Assembly (NCBI RefSeq): GCF_000426285.1
Contig: NZ_AUFB01000018.1
Location: 51,743-115,742, forward strand
DNA from: Rhizobium leucaenae USDA 9039
GTDB lineage: Bacteria; Pseudomonadota; Alphaproteobacteria; Rhizobiales; Rhizobiaceae
DNA: 64,000 bases
Reading direction: 5' to 3'
The position numbers were made by a program, and so were the translations under genes. Positions 27,837 to 37,191 of this stretch are shown here, in pieces (position 1 is the stretch's first letter; each line of letters opens with the position of its first letter). The notes beneath the pieces are model-generated. The model made no database searches. It was not told the DNA's origin and saw only the letters and a program-made list of their open reading frames with translations.

Positions 27837-28553
27837 ATGGCGAAGACCGTTAAGAGCAGCCTCTACGAGGACCTGAAGCGTCAAATCCTGACGATGGAGC
27901 TGGATCCGGATGCCGATCTCGATGAGGCAAGTCTCAGCACGCGTTATGGCCTTTCGCGCACCCCGGTTCGGGACATCTTCCGGCGTCTGGCGGGGGAGGG
28001 CTATATCGATATCCGCGAGAACCGCGGGGCACGGGTCATTCCGATGAACCACGCGACACTGCGGAACTTCTTTCTGGTGGCGCCGATGATATACGCCGCG
28101 ATTGGCCGGCTCGCGGTACAGAACTTCAAACCATCTCAGCTTGCCGACCTGAAGCAGACGCAGGAGCGCTTTCGTCAGGCCAGCAAGGACATGGATGCGT
28201 TTACGATGGTTCTCGAGAACAACCGTTTCCATGAAATCTTCGGCGAGATGTCGGCGAACGATTATCTGCAGCCGAGCCTCGGCCGGCTCCTGATCGACCA
28301 CGCGCGCATCGGGCACACGTTCTTCCGTCCGAGAAACCAGGACATGAGGCGGCGCCTGCAGGTGGCGGTCGAGCACCATGACAGCTTCATCGAAGCCTTG
28401 GGCGCTCACGACGAAGATGCTGTCGTCGACCTGGTTTTCGAGCATTGGGAACTGTCCCGCGAGAACATGGAAATGTTCATAGCGCCACAAGGACTTAAGG
28501 CGGACGCGCTGATCGGCGGTCCGAGCGTGCAATCATTGGAGAAATCATCGTGA
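27837..28553 (+). CDS. GntR-family transcriptional regulator with FCD domain
   Basis: 238 residues from ATG 27837 (MAKTVKSSLYEDLKRQILT), with GCGGAG just upstream. It has an N-terminal winged helix (STRYGLSRTPVRDIFRRLAGEGYI) and an all-helical FCD effector domain with metal-binding His candidates (NNRFHEIFGEM; VEHHDSFIEAL). It is the first gene of the catabolic operon and overlaps the next gene by 4 bases (GTGA). This matches the placement of HypR-like regulators in rhizobial hydroxyproline loci, but the effector is inferred. Confidence 0.9.
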   Translation: MAKTVKSSLYEDLKRQILTMELDPDADLDEASLSTRYGLSRTPVRDIFRRLAGEGYIDIRENRGARVIPMNHATLRNFFLVAPMIYAAIGRLAVQNFKPSQLADLKQTQERFRQASKDMDAFTMVLENNRFHEIFGEMSANDYLQPSLGRLLIDHARIGHTFFRPRNQDMRRRLQVAVEHHDSFIEALGAHDEDAVVDLVFEHWELSRENMEMFIAPQGLKADALIGGPSVQSLEKSS

Positions 28554-29461
28554 AATTTGAAGGCATTTATACGCCTGCGGTGACGCCGCTGAGCCCGGAC
28601 GGGCAGATCGACAGGAAGGGCTTTGCGGTCGTTTTGGAGTCGCTGATTGCGGCCGGCGTGCATGGCATCATCGTCGGCGGATCAACCGGCGAGTATTACG
28701 CCCAGAGCTGCCAGGAGCGCTTCGAGCTTGGCGCCTACGCCAAGGAAGTGATCGGCACCCGTCTGCCGCTCATCATCGGCACCGGCGCGACGCGCAGCGA
28801 AGATTCCGTCGAATATGCAAAAGCAGCCAAGGAGATCGGTGCTGATGCCATTCTGGTGTCGTCGCCGCCTTATGCCCTGCCGACGGAGCGCGAGAACGCC
28901 ATTCATGCGCTGACCGTCGATCGTGCCGCCAACCTGCCGATCATGCTCTACAATTATCCCGCCCGCATGGGTGTGATGATGGGCGAGGAATATTTCTCCC
29001 GCGTCGGCAAGTCCAAGAACGTCAAGGCGATCAAGGAAAGCTCCGGCGACATGGGCAACCTGCATCTGCTGGCACGGAAGTTTCCGCACATTGCGCTTTC
29101 CTGCGGCTGGGACGACCAAGCGCTGGAATTTTTTGCCTGGGGGGCGAAGAGCTGGGTTTGCGCCGGCTCCAACTTCCTGCCCCGCGAACATGTCGCGCTC
29201 TATGAGGCCTGCGTCCTCGAAAAGAACTTCGACAAGGGCCGGGCGATCATGACCGCCATGCTGCCGCTGATGGATTTCCTCGAATGCGGCAAGTTCGTGC
29301 AGTCGATCAAACATGGCTGCGAGATCATCGGCCTGAAGGCCGGTCCGGTTCGCGCGCCGCTGCGCGGCCTGACCTCGGACGAAAAGCGTACCCTTGAGAC
29401 CGTCGTTGCGACGCTGATGCGCACGGTCGCCCAGATCACCGCGGGAGCCAACTATGCATGA
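28550..29461 (+). CDS. DapA-family lyase/deaminase (HypD-like)
   Basis: 303 residues, GTG start. It is a TIM barrel of the dihydrodipicolinate synthase/N-acetylneuraminate lyase family: GGSTGEYYAQS, catalytic Tyr in YNYPARMG, and Schiff-base Lys in KAIKESSGD. In this context it resembles the hydroxyproline-pathway deaminase HypD, which converts pyrroline-4-hydroxy-2-carboxylate to alpha-ketoglutarate semialdehyde. Other DapA-family dehydratases or aldolases remain possible. It overlaps both neighbours, so it is translationally coupled. Confidence 0.85.
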   Translation: MKFEGIYTPAVTPLSPDGQIDRKGFAVVLESLIAAGVHGIIVGGSTGEYYAQSCQERFELGAYAKEVIGTRLPLIIGTGATRSEDSVEYAKAAKEIGADAILVSSPPYALPTERENAIHALTVDRAANLPIMLYNYPARMGVMMGEEYFSRVGKSKNVKAIKESSGDMGNLHLLARKFPHIALSCGWDDQALEFFAWGAKSWVCAGSNFLPREHVALYEACVLEKNFDKGRAIMTAMLPLMDFLECGKFVQSIKHGCEIIGLKAGPVRAPLRGLTSDEKRTLETVVATLMRTVAQITAGANYA

Positions 29462-30971
29462 ACCCTTGACCGCAGCCGAATACAAGGCGATCGCCGCCGG
29501 CCTTCAGTTCCCGACGAATGCCTTCGTCGACGGGACGTTCCGTCCGGCCAATGCCGGCAAGACGTTCAAGACCACCAATCCGGCGACCGGCGAGCTGCTG
29601 GCCGAGATTGCGGCCTGTGATGCCGGCGACGTCGACCATGCGGTCGCCAAGGCCAAGCAAGCCTTCGACGATGGCCGCTGGCGCCAGCGGACACCTGGCG
29701 AGCGGAAAGAAGTGCTGCTGACGTTCGCAAAGCTTTTGGAGGAGAACCGCCACGAGCTTGCCGTCATGGAAAGCCTTGACAGCGGCAAGCCGGTCCGCGA
29801 GTGCCAGACCGTGGATGTCCCGGACACCATCCACACGATCCGCTGGCATGCCGAGCTGGTCGACAAGCTCTATGACAACACCAATTCCGTTGGGCCCAAT
29901 GCACTGGCGATGGTCGTTCGCGAACCGATCGGCGTCGTAGCGTGCGTGCTGCCGTGGAACTTCCCGCTGCTGATGCTGGCCTGGAAAATCGCGCCGGCGC
30001 TTGCCGCAGGCTGCTCGGTGATCGTCAAGCCCGCCCAGGAAACGACGCTGACGACGCTGCGCGTCGCCGAGCTTGCCCATGAAGCCGGCATCCCGGCCGG
30101 TGTCTTCAATGTAGTTACCGGCAGCGGCAGGGACGTTGGCGAACCGCTCGGCCTGCATATGGATGTCGACATGGTGGCGTTTACCGGCTCGACGCCGACC
30201 GGCCGTCGCTTCCTGCATTATTCGGCCGATTCCAACCTTAAGAAAGTCGTGCTCGAATGCGGCGGCAAGAACCCGGCAGTCGTGCTGGAGGACGCCGAAG
30301 ACCTCGATCTCGTCGCCGAGCAGGTGGTCAGCGGTGCCTTCTGGAACATGGGGGAGAACTGCAGCGCCTCCTCGCGCCTCATCGTTCACGCCAGCATCAA
30401 GGACGAACTGCTGAAGCGGATCGGCGCCTATCTGCGCGAATGGAAGACCGGCGATCCGCTCGATCCGGAAAACCGTATCGGTGCGCTGGTCAGCAAGAGC
30501 CATTTTGAAAAAGTGAGCTCGTTCCTTGACGACGTGAAGAGCGAGAAGCTCTCGCTAGCCTTTGGTGGCGAAACGCAGAGCGGCGTCTTCATCGAACCGA
30601 CGGTTGTTGACGGCGTCACCCCCGCTAGCCGCCTCTTCAAGGAGGAGATCTTCGGGCCGATCCTGTCGGTCACGACGTTCAACTCCCTCTCCGAAGCCGT
30701 CGCTTTGGCCAACGACACCAATTACGGCCTGACGGCGTCGGTCTATACGGGCAGCCTGCGCAATGCGATCCGCGTGTCGCGGGATATCCGTGCGGGTCTC
30801 GTCACGGTCAACTGCTTCGGCGAGGGCGATGCAAGCACGCCGTTCGGCGGCTACAAGGAATCCGGCTTCGGGGGCCGCGATAAGTCGATCTTTGCCCACG
30901 ACAACTATTGCGAACTGAAGACCATCTGGATCGATGTCTCGGAACGCGCCGTGGATGAGGCTATCCGATGA
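29454..30971 (+). CDS. NAD(P)-dependent aldehyde dehydrogenase
   Basis: 505 residues, ALDH superfamily. Visible motifs are the cofactor segment CVLPWNFPLLMLAWKIAPAL, general base Glu in LECGGKNPAV, and catalytic Cys in NMGENCSASSRL. The overall sequence resembles PuuC-type gamma-amino-aldehyde dehydrogenases. In a hydroxyproline-like operon it could oxidise alpha-ketoglutarate semialdehyde; in a polyamine-like pathway, an aminoaldehyde. It overlaps the upstream gene by 8 bases and the downstream gene by 4. Confidence 0.92.
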   Translation: MHEPLTAAEYKAIAAGLQFPTNAFVDGTFRPANAGKTFKTTNPATGELLAEIAACDAGDVDHAVAKAKQAFDDGRWRQRTPGERKEVLLTFAKLLEENRHELAVMESLDSGKPVRECQTVDVPDTIHTIRWHAELVDKLYDNTNSVGPNALAMVVREPIGVVACVLPWNFPLLMLAWKIAPALAAGCSVIVKPAQETTLTTLRVAELAHEAGIPAGVFNVVTGSGRDVGEPLGLHMDVDMVAFTGSTPTGRRFLHYSADSNLKKVVLECGGKNPAVVLEDAEDLDLVAEQVVSGAFWNMGENCSASSRLIVHASIKDELLKRIGAYLREWKTGDPLDPENRIGALVSKSHFEKVSSFLDDVKSEKLSLAFGGETQSGVFIEPTVVDGVTPASRLFKEEIFGPILSVTTFNSLSEAVALANDTNYGLTASVYTGSLRNAIRVSRDIRAGLVTVNCFGEGDASTPFGGYKESGFGGRDKSIFAHDNYCELKTIWIDVSERAVDEAIR

Positions 30972-32314
30972 CCCGACATGTGATCAAGCGCCTGCCGATC
31001 GATACCGGCGTTTCGGGCTGGGAGGCGATCAGCGAACGCGCCTATCCCGTTGTGGCGCTTGATTACGATGTCACCGCCGACTGGCTGATCATCGGTGGAG
31101 GATTTGCCGGGCTATCCGCGGCGCGGCGCCTCTCGCAGTTGCGGCCGCAGGATAAGATCGTCGTTCTTGACGCTCGTGAACTTGCAAAAGGGCCGGCGGG
31201 CAGGAATTCCGGCTTCATGATCGATGTTCCCCATAATCTCTCATCCGGCGAGTACTCGGTTGCCGACGAGCAGTCCACCAGAGAAGAGATCAGACACAAC
31301 CGCTTGGCGATTGCCTTTGCCGCGGATGTCGCGGCCGAGTACGGCCTGTCCAGGGAAACATTCGATCCCTCGGGCAAGGTAAACGCGGCTGCGTCGGACC
31401 GAGGCCTGGGGCTTAACGAGAACTACAGAAAGTCCCTCGAGAGGATCGGCGAAGACTATCGCGTCCTTGATGCCGAGCAGATGCGGGAAATGACCGGCTC
31501 GCATTATTATCGAGGGGGGCTCTATACGCCAGGAGCCGTGATGATCCAGCCGGCCGATTATATCCGCGGCCTGGCGCAGGGTTTGCGTTCGAAAGTCGAT
31601 ATTTACGAACATTCGCCGGTGCTGGAGCTTACGCGCGAAGGAAATGTCTGGAAGGCCAGGTCAAACCGCGGTTCCGTGTCTGCACCGAAGGTCATCCTGG
31701 GTGTGAACGGCCATATTGAGAGCTTCGGCCACTTCCGCGGACGGCTGATGCATATCTTCACCTACGCGTCCATGACCGCTGCCTTCTCCCAGAACGAGTT
31801 CGGAGGCGAGGTCACCGGCGTCGATCGCTGGGCGCTGCTGCCGGCGGATCCGATGGGCGCGACCCTCCGCAAGATCACCACAAATGGACTGTCCCGGATC
31901 GTCGTCAGAACGCGGTTCACATACGACCCCAGTCTCAGAGTGTCGGACAGGCGGGTCGCCGGCATAGCCGCCGAGCAGCGCCGGTCATTCGATGCCCGGT
32001 TTCCAGGGCTGAAAGACCTGCCATTGGAATATAGCTGGGCCGGCGCGCTGTGCCTCAGCAGAAACCATGTGCCGGCCTTTGGCGAGATCGAAGAAGGGCT
32101 CTTTTCCGCGTGCTGCGAAAATGGTCTCGGCACCGTCAAGAGCACGCTGGCCGGGATGATGGCTGCCGATCTGGCGGCTGGCGTCAATAGCCGTGAACTC
32201 GATCAATACAGAAATCAACCGGAGCCGAGCAAGCTGCCGCCCGAGCCGATCGCATGGCTCGGCGTGAATTCGGTCATCCGGTTTCAGGAGTTGCGTGCAG
32301 GCCGCGAGGGATGA
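30968..32314 (+). CDS. FAD-dependent amine/amino-acid oxidoreductase (DAO/PuuB-like)
   Basis: 448 residues. The dinucleotide-binding motif IIGGGFAGLSAARRL lies around residue 40 and the DAO-family GRNSGFMIDVPH around 79. It resembles gamma-glutamylputrescine oxidase and other C-N oxidising flavoproteins. By position it may be the D-hydroxyproline dehydrogenase-like step before the DapA-like enzyme, or oxidise an N-methylated amino acid delivered by the betaine-type importer. It ends 78 bases before the importer genes. Confidence 0.88.
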   Translation: MTRHVIKRLPIDTGVSGWEAISERAYPVVALDYDVTADWLIIGGGFAGLSAARRLSQLRPQDKIVVLDARELAKGPAGRNSGFMIDVPHNLSSGEYSVADEQSTREEIRHNRLAIAFAADVAAEYGLSRETFDPSGKVNAAASDRGLGLNENYRKSLERIGEDYRVLDAEQMREMTGSHYYRGGLYTPGAVMIQPADYIRGLAQGLRSKVDIYEHSPVLELTREGNVWKARSNRGSVSAPKVILGVNGHIESFGHFRGRLMHIFTYASMTAAFSQNEFGGEVTGVDRWALLPADPMGATLRKITTNGLSRIVVRTRFTYDPSLRVSDRRVAGIAAEQRRSFDARFPGLKDLPLEYSWAGALCLSRNHVPAFGEIEEGLFSACCENGLGTVKSTLAGMMAADLAAGVNSRELDQYRNQPEPSKLPPEPIAWLGVNSVIRFQELRAGREG

Positions 32315-32392
32315 TCCGTCGCCGCGCAATAATGAGGATCGGGCCAAACGCTGATCTTCAAAAGAACGGGAACGTGAACTAGGAGAAAAATA

Positions 32393-33244
32393 ATGAAAGC
32401 TTTGTGGAAGGCGCTTTGCGCCGCTGCGATGGTCGGGATGAGCATGCTTCCGGCACATGCGGAAGACAAGAGCATCACGGTGGGCACGATGTCCTGGGAG
32501 GATCTGACGCCGATCACCGGGATCACCAAAAAAGTGCTTGAGGATGCCGGCTACACCGTAAAGGTCGTGCCGTTCTCGGAATGGGGCATCGCCTATGCAG
32601 CGCTCAGCAAGGGCGACATCCAGATCCTCGCATCTCAGACCGACTACGTCGCGCAGGACTATTGGGAGAAAAACAAGAAGCGCCTCGAGAAGATTTCGCC
32701 CGTCTCGCACGGTCTCTACCAGGCGATCGCCGTCCCGAATTACGTGACGATCGACTCGATGGATCAGTTGAACGACAATGCCGACAAGTTCGGCGGCAAG
32801 ATCGTCGGCATCGAGCCGGGCTCCGGTCTGATGCGCGACGCTGCCAATGCCGTGAAGCAATACGGCCTCAAGCTGCAGCTCGTCGAAGGCAGCACTGCCG
32901 CCATGACCGCTGCGCTGAAGTCGGCAATCGACCGCAAGGAATGGGTCGCCGTCACGATCTGGGAGCCGTCCTGGATGATGCAGAAATACCCCGTCAAGTT
33001 CCTCAAGGATCCCAAGGGCATCTTCCCGCCGCCGCAGAGCTACTACTGGATCGGCAAGAAGGGCTTTTCCGAGGAACACCCCCATGCACGCGAAGTCATT
33101 GCCAGCGTCTATGTGCCGCTTGCCGACATCACTGCGATCAATGGCGCAGTCAGCGACGGCAAGACGATGGACGATGCCGTCAAAGCCTGGACCGAAAGCC
33201 ATGCCGACCTCATGAAGCGGTGGGAGAATATCAAGAGCGAATGA
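32393..33244 (+). CDS. Glycine betaine/proline-type ABC transporter binding protein (ProX/OpuAC-like)
   Basis: 283 residues with a Sec signal peptide ending at AHA-EDK (cleavage about residue 23). The OpuAC domain follows (ITVGTMSWEDLTPITGITKK), with aromatic residues (VTIWEPSWMM, SYYWIGKKGF) of the kind that cage quaternary ammonium ligands. An AGGAGAAAAAT site precedes the ATG. Substrates in the family are betaines, proline and choline; the adjoining catabolic genes suggest uptake of a proline derivative or betaine as nutrient. Confidence 0.92.
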   Translation: MKALWKALCAAAMVGMSMLPAHAEDKSITVGTMSWEDLTPITGITKKVLEDAGYTVKVVPFSEWGIAYAALSKGDIQILASQTDYVAQDYWEKNKKRLEKISPVSHGLYQAIAVPNYVTIDSMDQLNDNADKFGGKIVGIEPGSGLMRDAANAVKQYGLKLQLVEGSTAAMTAALKSAIDRKEWVAVTIWEPSWMMQKYPVKFLKDPKGIFPPPQSYYWIGKKGFSEEHPHAREVIASVYVPLADITAINGAVSDGKTMDDAVKAWTESHADLMKRWENIKSE

Positions 33245-33252
33245 TGTGAACG

Positions 33253-33276
33253 GCGGGTCGCCGTTTGGCGGCCCGC
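33253..33276 (+). terminator. Hairpin after the betaine-type binding-protein gene
   Basis: A 10-bp stem with one G-U pair (GCGGGTCGCC, loop GTTT, GGCGGCCCGC) lies 8 bases after the stop codon. No T-run follows. As with the hairpin at 12028, it probably sets a higher level of binding protein than of the ATPase and permeases. Confidence 0.55.
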
Positions 33277-33329
33277 ATCTCTCAACGAGCACAAACAGGT
33301 CGGCAATGGACTGACCCTCGGGGAACGCA

Positions 33330-34421
33330 ATGAACACTGTCGTGAATAACGCCAACGAAATCCTGGTCGACTGCCGGAACGTCTGGAAGATATTCGGCGC
33401 CCGTGCTCCGGCTGCCGTGAAAGCCGTTTCAGAGCGCGGCCTTTCCAAAAAGCAGGTCCTGGACGAATTCAACTGCGTCGTCGGTGTCGCCGATGCCAGC
33501 CTCCAGGTCCGCCGCGGCGAGATCTTCTGTATCATGGGGCTCTCCGGAAGCGGCAAATCAACCTTGGTTCGCCTCCTCAATCGCCTCATCGAGCCGAGCC
33601 TTGGCAATATCGCCATCAAGGGCAAGGAGATTGCCCGGCTCAATGCTGCGGAACTGCGCGACATCCGCGCGCGCAACATCGGCATGGTCTTCCAAAGCGT
33701 GGCCCTGCTCCCCAATCGCACCGTCCTCGAGAATGCCGCATTCGGCTTGGAAGTCCGTGCCGTGCCAAAGGACGAGCGCAACAAAACGGCGCGGACGGCG
33801 CTTGACAAGGTCGGCCTTTCCGACTGGACGTCGCGATATCCCTCAGAACTGTCTGGTGGCATGCAGCAACGTGTCGGGCTTGCCCGTGCATTGGCCGCCG
33901 ATCCAGAGATCATTCTCATGGATGAGCCATTCAGCGCCCTCGATCCACTCATTCGCCGCCAGTTGCAGGACGAGTTCCGGCAGCTCACGAAATCGCTCGG
34001 CAAGTCCTCGGTCTTCATCACGCATGACCTCGAAGAAGCCATCCGTATTGGTGACCGGATCGCCATTATGAAGGACGGCGTCATCGTTCAGGTCGGAACG
34101 GCAGAAGAGATCGTCACGAAGCCCGCCGACGCTTATGTCGCGGATTTCGTGGCGGGTATATCCAGGATTCATCTCGTCAAGGCGCATTCGGTGATGCTGC
34201 CGATCGCAGAATACCGGAGCCTGCAGCCACAGCATGATGTGAATGCGCTCCTTCAGACCACTCCGGAAGCCGATATCGGCGAACTCATCGATCTCACGAT
34301 GAAATCGGAGCGTGATGCTTTGGCCGTCGTCGATAATGGTTCCATCGTCGGCGTGGTCACGACCCGCGGGTTGCTTCGCGGCGTCGCCGGATCCCCAGAG
34401 CAACCACATGTGACAGCCTGA
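33330..34421 (+). CDS. Betaine/proline ABC transporter ATPase, ProV type
   Basis: 363 residues with Walker A GLSGSGKST, signature ELSGGMQQRVGLARAL and Walker B IILMDEPFSALD. The N-terminal extension (VWKIFGARAPAAVKAVSERG) is a ProV hallmark. A C-terminal CBS-like region (about 290-355) could sense ionic strength or nucleotide. It energises the two ProW-like permeases encoded next. Confidence 0.93.
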   Translation: MNTVVNNANEILVDCRNVWKIFGARAPAAVKAVSERGLSKKQVLDEFNCVVGVADASLQVRRGEIFCIMGLSGSGKSTLVRLLNRLIEPSLGNIAIKGKEIARLNAAELRDIRARNIGMVFQSVALLPNRTVLENAAFGLEVRAVPKDERNKTARTALDKVGLSDWTSRYPSELSGGMQQRVGLARALAADPEIILMDEPFSALDPLIRRQLQDEFRQLTKSLGKSSVFITHDLEEAIRIGDRIAIMKDGVIVQVGTAEEIVTKPADAYVADFVAGISRIHLVKAHSVMLPIAEYRSLQPQHDVNALLQTTPEADIGELIDLTMKSERDALAVVDNGSIVGVVTTRGLLRGVAGSPEQPHVTA

Positions 34422-34434
34422 GAGGACGACGCAA

Positions 34435-35283
34435 ATGGACATCGCGGTCATTGCGGATACATTCGATGCCTGGACCGACGACGCACTAAGCTGGATCAGC
34501 GACAACGGCGACTGGCTGTTCGACCCGCTCAGAGCGGCGCTGGAGGGAACTTACAACGGCGTTCTCTGGCTCCTTCAACTCCCGCCTTTCTATGTCATCG
34601 CGATCATCGGGGCGCTGCTCGGTTGGCGGCTGATCAACCTCTGGTCCGGTCTTCTCGTTGGCTTGGCTCTCGTCTTCTGTGCGGTCATGGGTCTTTGGAG
34701 CGAGACCATGAGCACTCTTGCACTTGTGACCACCGCCACGATCTTCGCCTTGATAATCGGAATCCCGATGGGGATTGTCGCCGGTTTTTTGCAGTGGTTC
34801 GACAGGTTCCTGGAACCGATCCTCGATCTCATTCAGACGATGCCCCCCTATATCTACCTTCTTCCTGCCATTGCGCTGCTTGGCTTCGGTCCTGCAACCG
34901 CGCTGGTTGCGACCTTCGTCGTCGCAGCGCCCCCCGCCATTCGCTTGACCTCGCTCGGCATCCGCATGACTCCGCCCGCGTTCGTCGAACTGGGCCAGGC
35001 AAGCGGTCTGACACCATGGCAGATGTTCACGAAAATTCGGATGCCATTTGCAATTCCTAGCATCATGGCGGGCGTCAACCAGAGCTTGATGATGGCATTC
35101 GGCATGGTGGTGATCGCCGGCATCGTCGGTTCCGGCGGCCTCGGCGAGACCATCTACGGCGCCGTACGCACGCTCGATATGGCGACATCGATCAACGCTG
35201 CGATCGCGATCGTCATTCTGACCATGGTGCTCGACAGATTGACACAGAGTGCGGCCCGCCGCACCAAGGTAGGTGCAAGATGA
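34435..35283 (+). CDS. Betaine/proline ABC transporter permease, ProW type (first)
   Basis: 282 residues, six or seven membrane segments and a BPD_transp_1 core (TMPPYIYLLPAIALLGFGPA; ELGQASGLTPWQMFTKIRMP as the EAA-like loop). It overlaps the second permease by 4 bases (ATGA). A heterodimeric channel with the following paralogue is likely, as in the rhizobial four-gene HypMNPQ layout. Confidence 0.92.
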   Translation: MDIAVIADTFDAWTDDALSWISDNGDWLFDPLRAALEGTYNGVLWLLQLPPFYVIAIIGALLGWRLINLWSGLLVGLALVFCAVMGLWSETMSTLALVTTATIFALIIGIPMGIVAGFLQWFDRFLEPILDLIQTMPPYIYLLPAIALLGFGPATALVATFVVAAPPAIRLTSLGIRMTPPAFVELGQASGLTPWQMFTKIRMPFAIPSIMAGVNQSLMMAFGMVVIAGIVGSGGLGETIYGAVRTLDMATSINAAIAIVILTMVLDRLTQSAARRTKVGAR

Positions 35284-36137
35284 ACCTCAACCTTCTTCGG
35301 TTCTCACCCGGCCTCTATTTTGCTCCGGCCGTCGACTGGCTGAACACCAACTTCCATCCGGTCTTCGACGCCATTACGAAGCTAATCGAGGCAGTGCTTG
35401 GCGCCTTGGAATCGGCGCTGCTCTACCCACCTCCCTATGTGCTCATTGTCGCTGCGGTCCTTGTCGTCGCCTTCGCGATCAACATCAGATCTGCCGTAGT
35501 TGCTGCTGTCGCTCTTTCCTTCTGCCTTCTGGCGGGCCTTTGGGCTGCGTCTATGCAGACACTCGCACTGGTAACGGTGGCGGTCGCCATTTCGGTCTTG
35601 ATTGCCTTCCCTCTCGGCGTCCTTGCTTCGCGCCGCAAAGGCTTCGAGGTCGCCGTAAGGCCGGTGCTCGACATCATGCAAACGGTACCGCCGTGGGTTT
35701 ATCTCATCCCGGCTGTCATGATCTTCAGTCTCGGCCGCGTGCCGGCGATCATCGCCACGATCATCTATGGCGTGCCGCCGATGCTTCGCCTGACGACGCT
35801 GGCATTCAATCAGGTGCCGAAGGATCTTCTCGAACTCGGCCAGGCAACTGGCGCACCGCCGCGTGCGATCCTGCTCAAGATCGAGATACCGTCTGCAATG
35901 CCCACCCTGCTTGTAGGCCTCAACCAGTGCATTCTTCTTTCGCTGGCCATGGTCGTCCTCGCTGGGCTCGTCGGGGCCGGCGGGTTGGGGGCTGAGGTGA
36001 CCCGGGGCCTCACCCGAATGGAAATGGGTCTTGGCCTGCGCGCCGGGCTCGCCATCGTTGCCATCGCAATCCTGCTCGACAGGCTTTCAAAAGGTGCGCT
36101 TCAGGGACGCGCACGCTCACCGGACAGGAGCGCCTAA
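35280..36137 (+). CDS. Betaine/proline ABC transporter permease, ProW type (second)
   Basis: 285 residues, a paralogue of the preceding permease with the same organisation (MQTVPPWVYLIPAVMIFSLG; ELGQATGAPPRAILLKIEIP). The 4-base overlap with its neighbour and an 17-base gap to the racemase-family gene keep it in the same operon. Confidence 0.92.
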   Translation: MNLNLLRFSPGLYFAPAVDWLNTNFHPVFDAITKLIEAVLGALESALLYPPPYVLIVAAVLVVAFAINIRSAVVAAVALSFCLLAGLWAASMQTLALVTVAVAISVLIAFPLGVLASRRKGFEVAVRPVLDIMQTVPPWVYLIPAVMIFSLGRVPAIIATIIYGVPPMLRLTTLAFNQVPKDLLELGQATGAPPRAILLKIEIPSAMPTLLVGLNQCILLSLAMVVLAGLVGAGGLGAEVTRGLTRMEMGLGLRAGLAIVAIAILLDRLSKGALQGRARSPDRSA

Positions 36138-36154
36138 GCGGAAAGGCCTAGAGA

Positions 36155-37153
36155 ATGCGTCACAGCTTCTTCTGCATCGACTCACACACCTGCGGAAATC
36201 CCGTGCGGCTTGTCGCCGGCGGCGGGCCGCTTCTGCCGCACGCACCAATGGGCGAGCGGCGCGAGATGTTCCTTCGAGATCATGATTGGGTCCGCAAGGC
36301 GCTCATGTTCGAGCCGAGGGGACATGACATCATGTCCGGCGCGATCATATATCCGGCCTATCGGGATGATTGCGACATTGCAGTCCTATTCATCGAAGTC
36401 AGCGGTTGTCTGCCGATGTGCGGGGCGGGAACGATCGGGCTCGTGACCGCCGCGATCGAGGAAGGCCTGGTCAAACCGCGTGAATCCGGAAAGCTCTCGA
36501 TCGAAACCCCTGCCGGCAGAGTCGACGTTACCTTTGAAATCAGCGGAAACCATGTCGATTCCGTCCGGCTCTTCAATGTGCCGAGCTATCTGCACGAAGC
36601 GGATGTTGAGGTGAACGTACCCGGCATAGGGCGTCTGCGCGTCGACATTTCCTATGGCGGCAACTACTATGCCGTCGTGGAGCCCCAGGAAAACTGGAGC
36701 GGTCTCGACGGCATGAGCGCGGCCGATATCGTCGGCTGCAGCCAGAAGCTCAGAGAGGCTCTCGCAGACATATGCGATCCGATCCATCCGGATGATCCAC
36801 GTATTCGCGGAGTTCACCATGCAATATGGTGCGATCGCCCGGTCAACGATGTCTCCGATGGCCGGTGCGCTGTCTTCTATGGCGAAAAGGCCATCGATCG
36901 GTCGCCGGGCGGCACCGGCACCTCGGCGCGGATGGCGCAATTGCATGCAAAGGGACGCCTGGCCGTCGGATCGAAATATCGTCATGAAAGCCTGATCGGA
37001 ACCATTTTCGAAGGCCGGGTCGAAGCCGAGGTTCGCATCGGAGCTTATCGGGGCATTCTTCCGAGTGTAGGCGGCTGGGCCCGCATTATCGGCCACAACA
37101 CGATTTTTGTCGACGATCGCGATCCACTCGCATACGGCTTCCAGATCCGATAA
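36155..37153 (+). CDS. Proline racemase/hydroxyproline epimerase family protein with altered active site
   Basis: 332 residues with the family N-terminus (FFCIDSHTCGNPVRLV) and the first catalytic Cys in LPMCGAGTIG (Cys about 89). The second half-site, normally SPCGTGTSA, reads SPGGTGTSARM, so the second catalytic Cys is Gly (about 252; codon GGC where TGC would encode Cys). The residue after CG, often His in the family, is Ala. A two-base racemase mechanism therefore looks impaired. Family members with Thr at the second site are trans-3-hydroxyproline dehydratases. Its place in the operon still points to hydroxyproline- or betaine-type substrates. Confidence 0.85.
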   Translation: MRHSFFCIDSHTCGNPVRLVAGGGPLLPHAPMGERREMFLRDHDWVRKALMFEPRGHDIMSGAIIYPAYRDDCDIAVLFIEVSGCLPMCGAGTIGLVTAAIEEGLVKPRESGKLSIETPAGRVDVTFEISGNHVDSVRLFNVPSYLHEADVEVNVPGIGRLRVDISYGGNYYAVVEPQENWSGLDGMSAADIVGCSQKLREALADICDPIHPDDPRIRGVHHAIWCDRPVNDVSDGRCAVFYGEKAIDRSPGGTGTSARMAQLHAKGRLAVGSKYRHESLIGTIFEGRVEAEVRIGAYRGILPSVGGWARIIGHNTIFVDDRDPLAYGFQIR

Positions 37154-37191
37154 AGTCTTCGTGGTCTTCAGAAGCGGCAGGGAGTAGAAAG

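Noticed and set aside
31985..34084. 699-residue open frame on the minus strand
   Set aside because: Long GC-driven antisense frame across the FAD oxidoreductase, binding-protein and ProV genes, all of which show clear family motifs on the plus strand.
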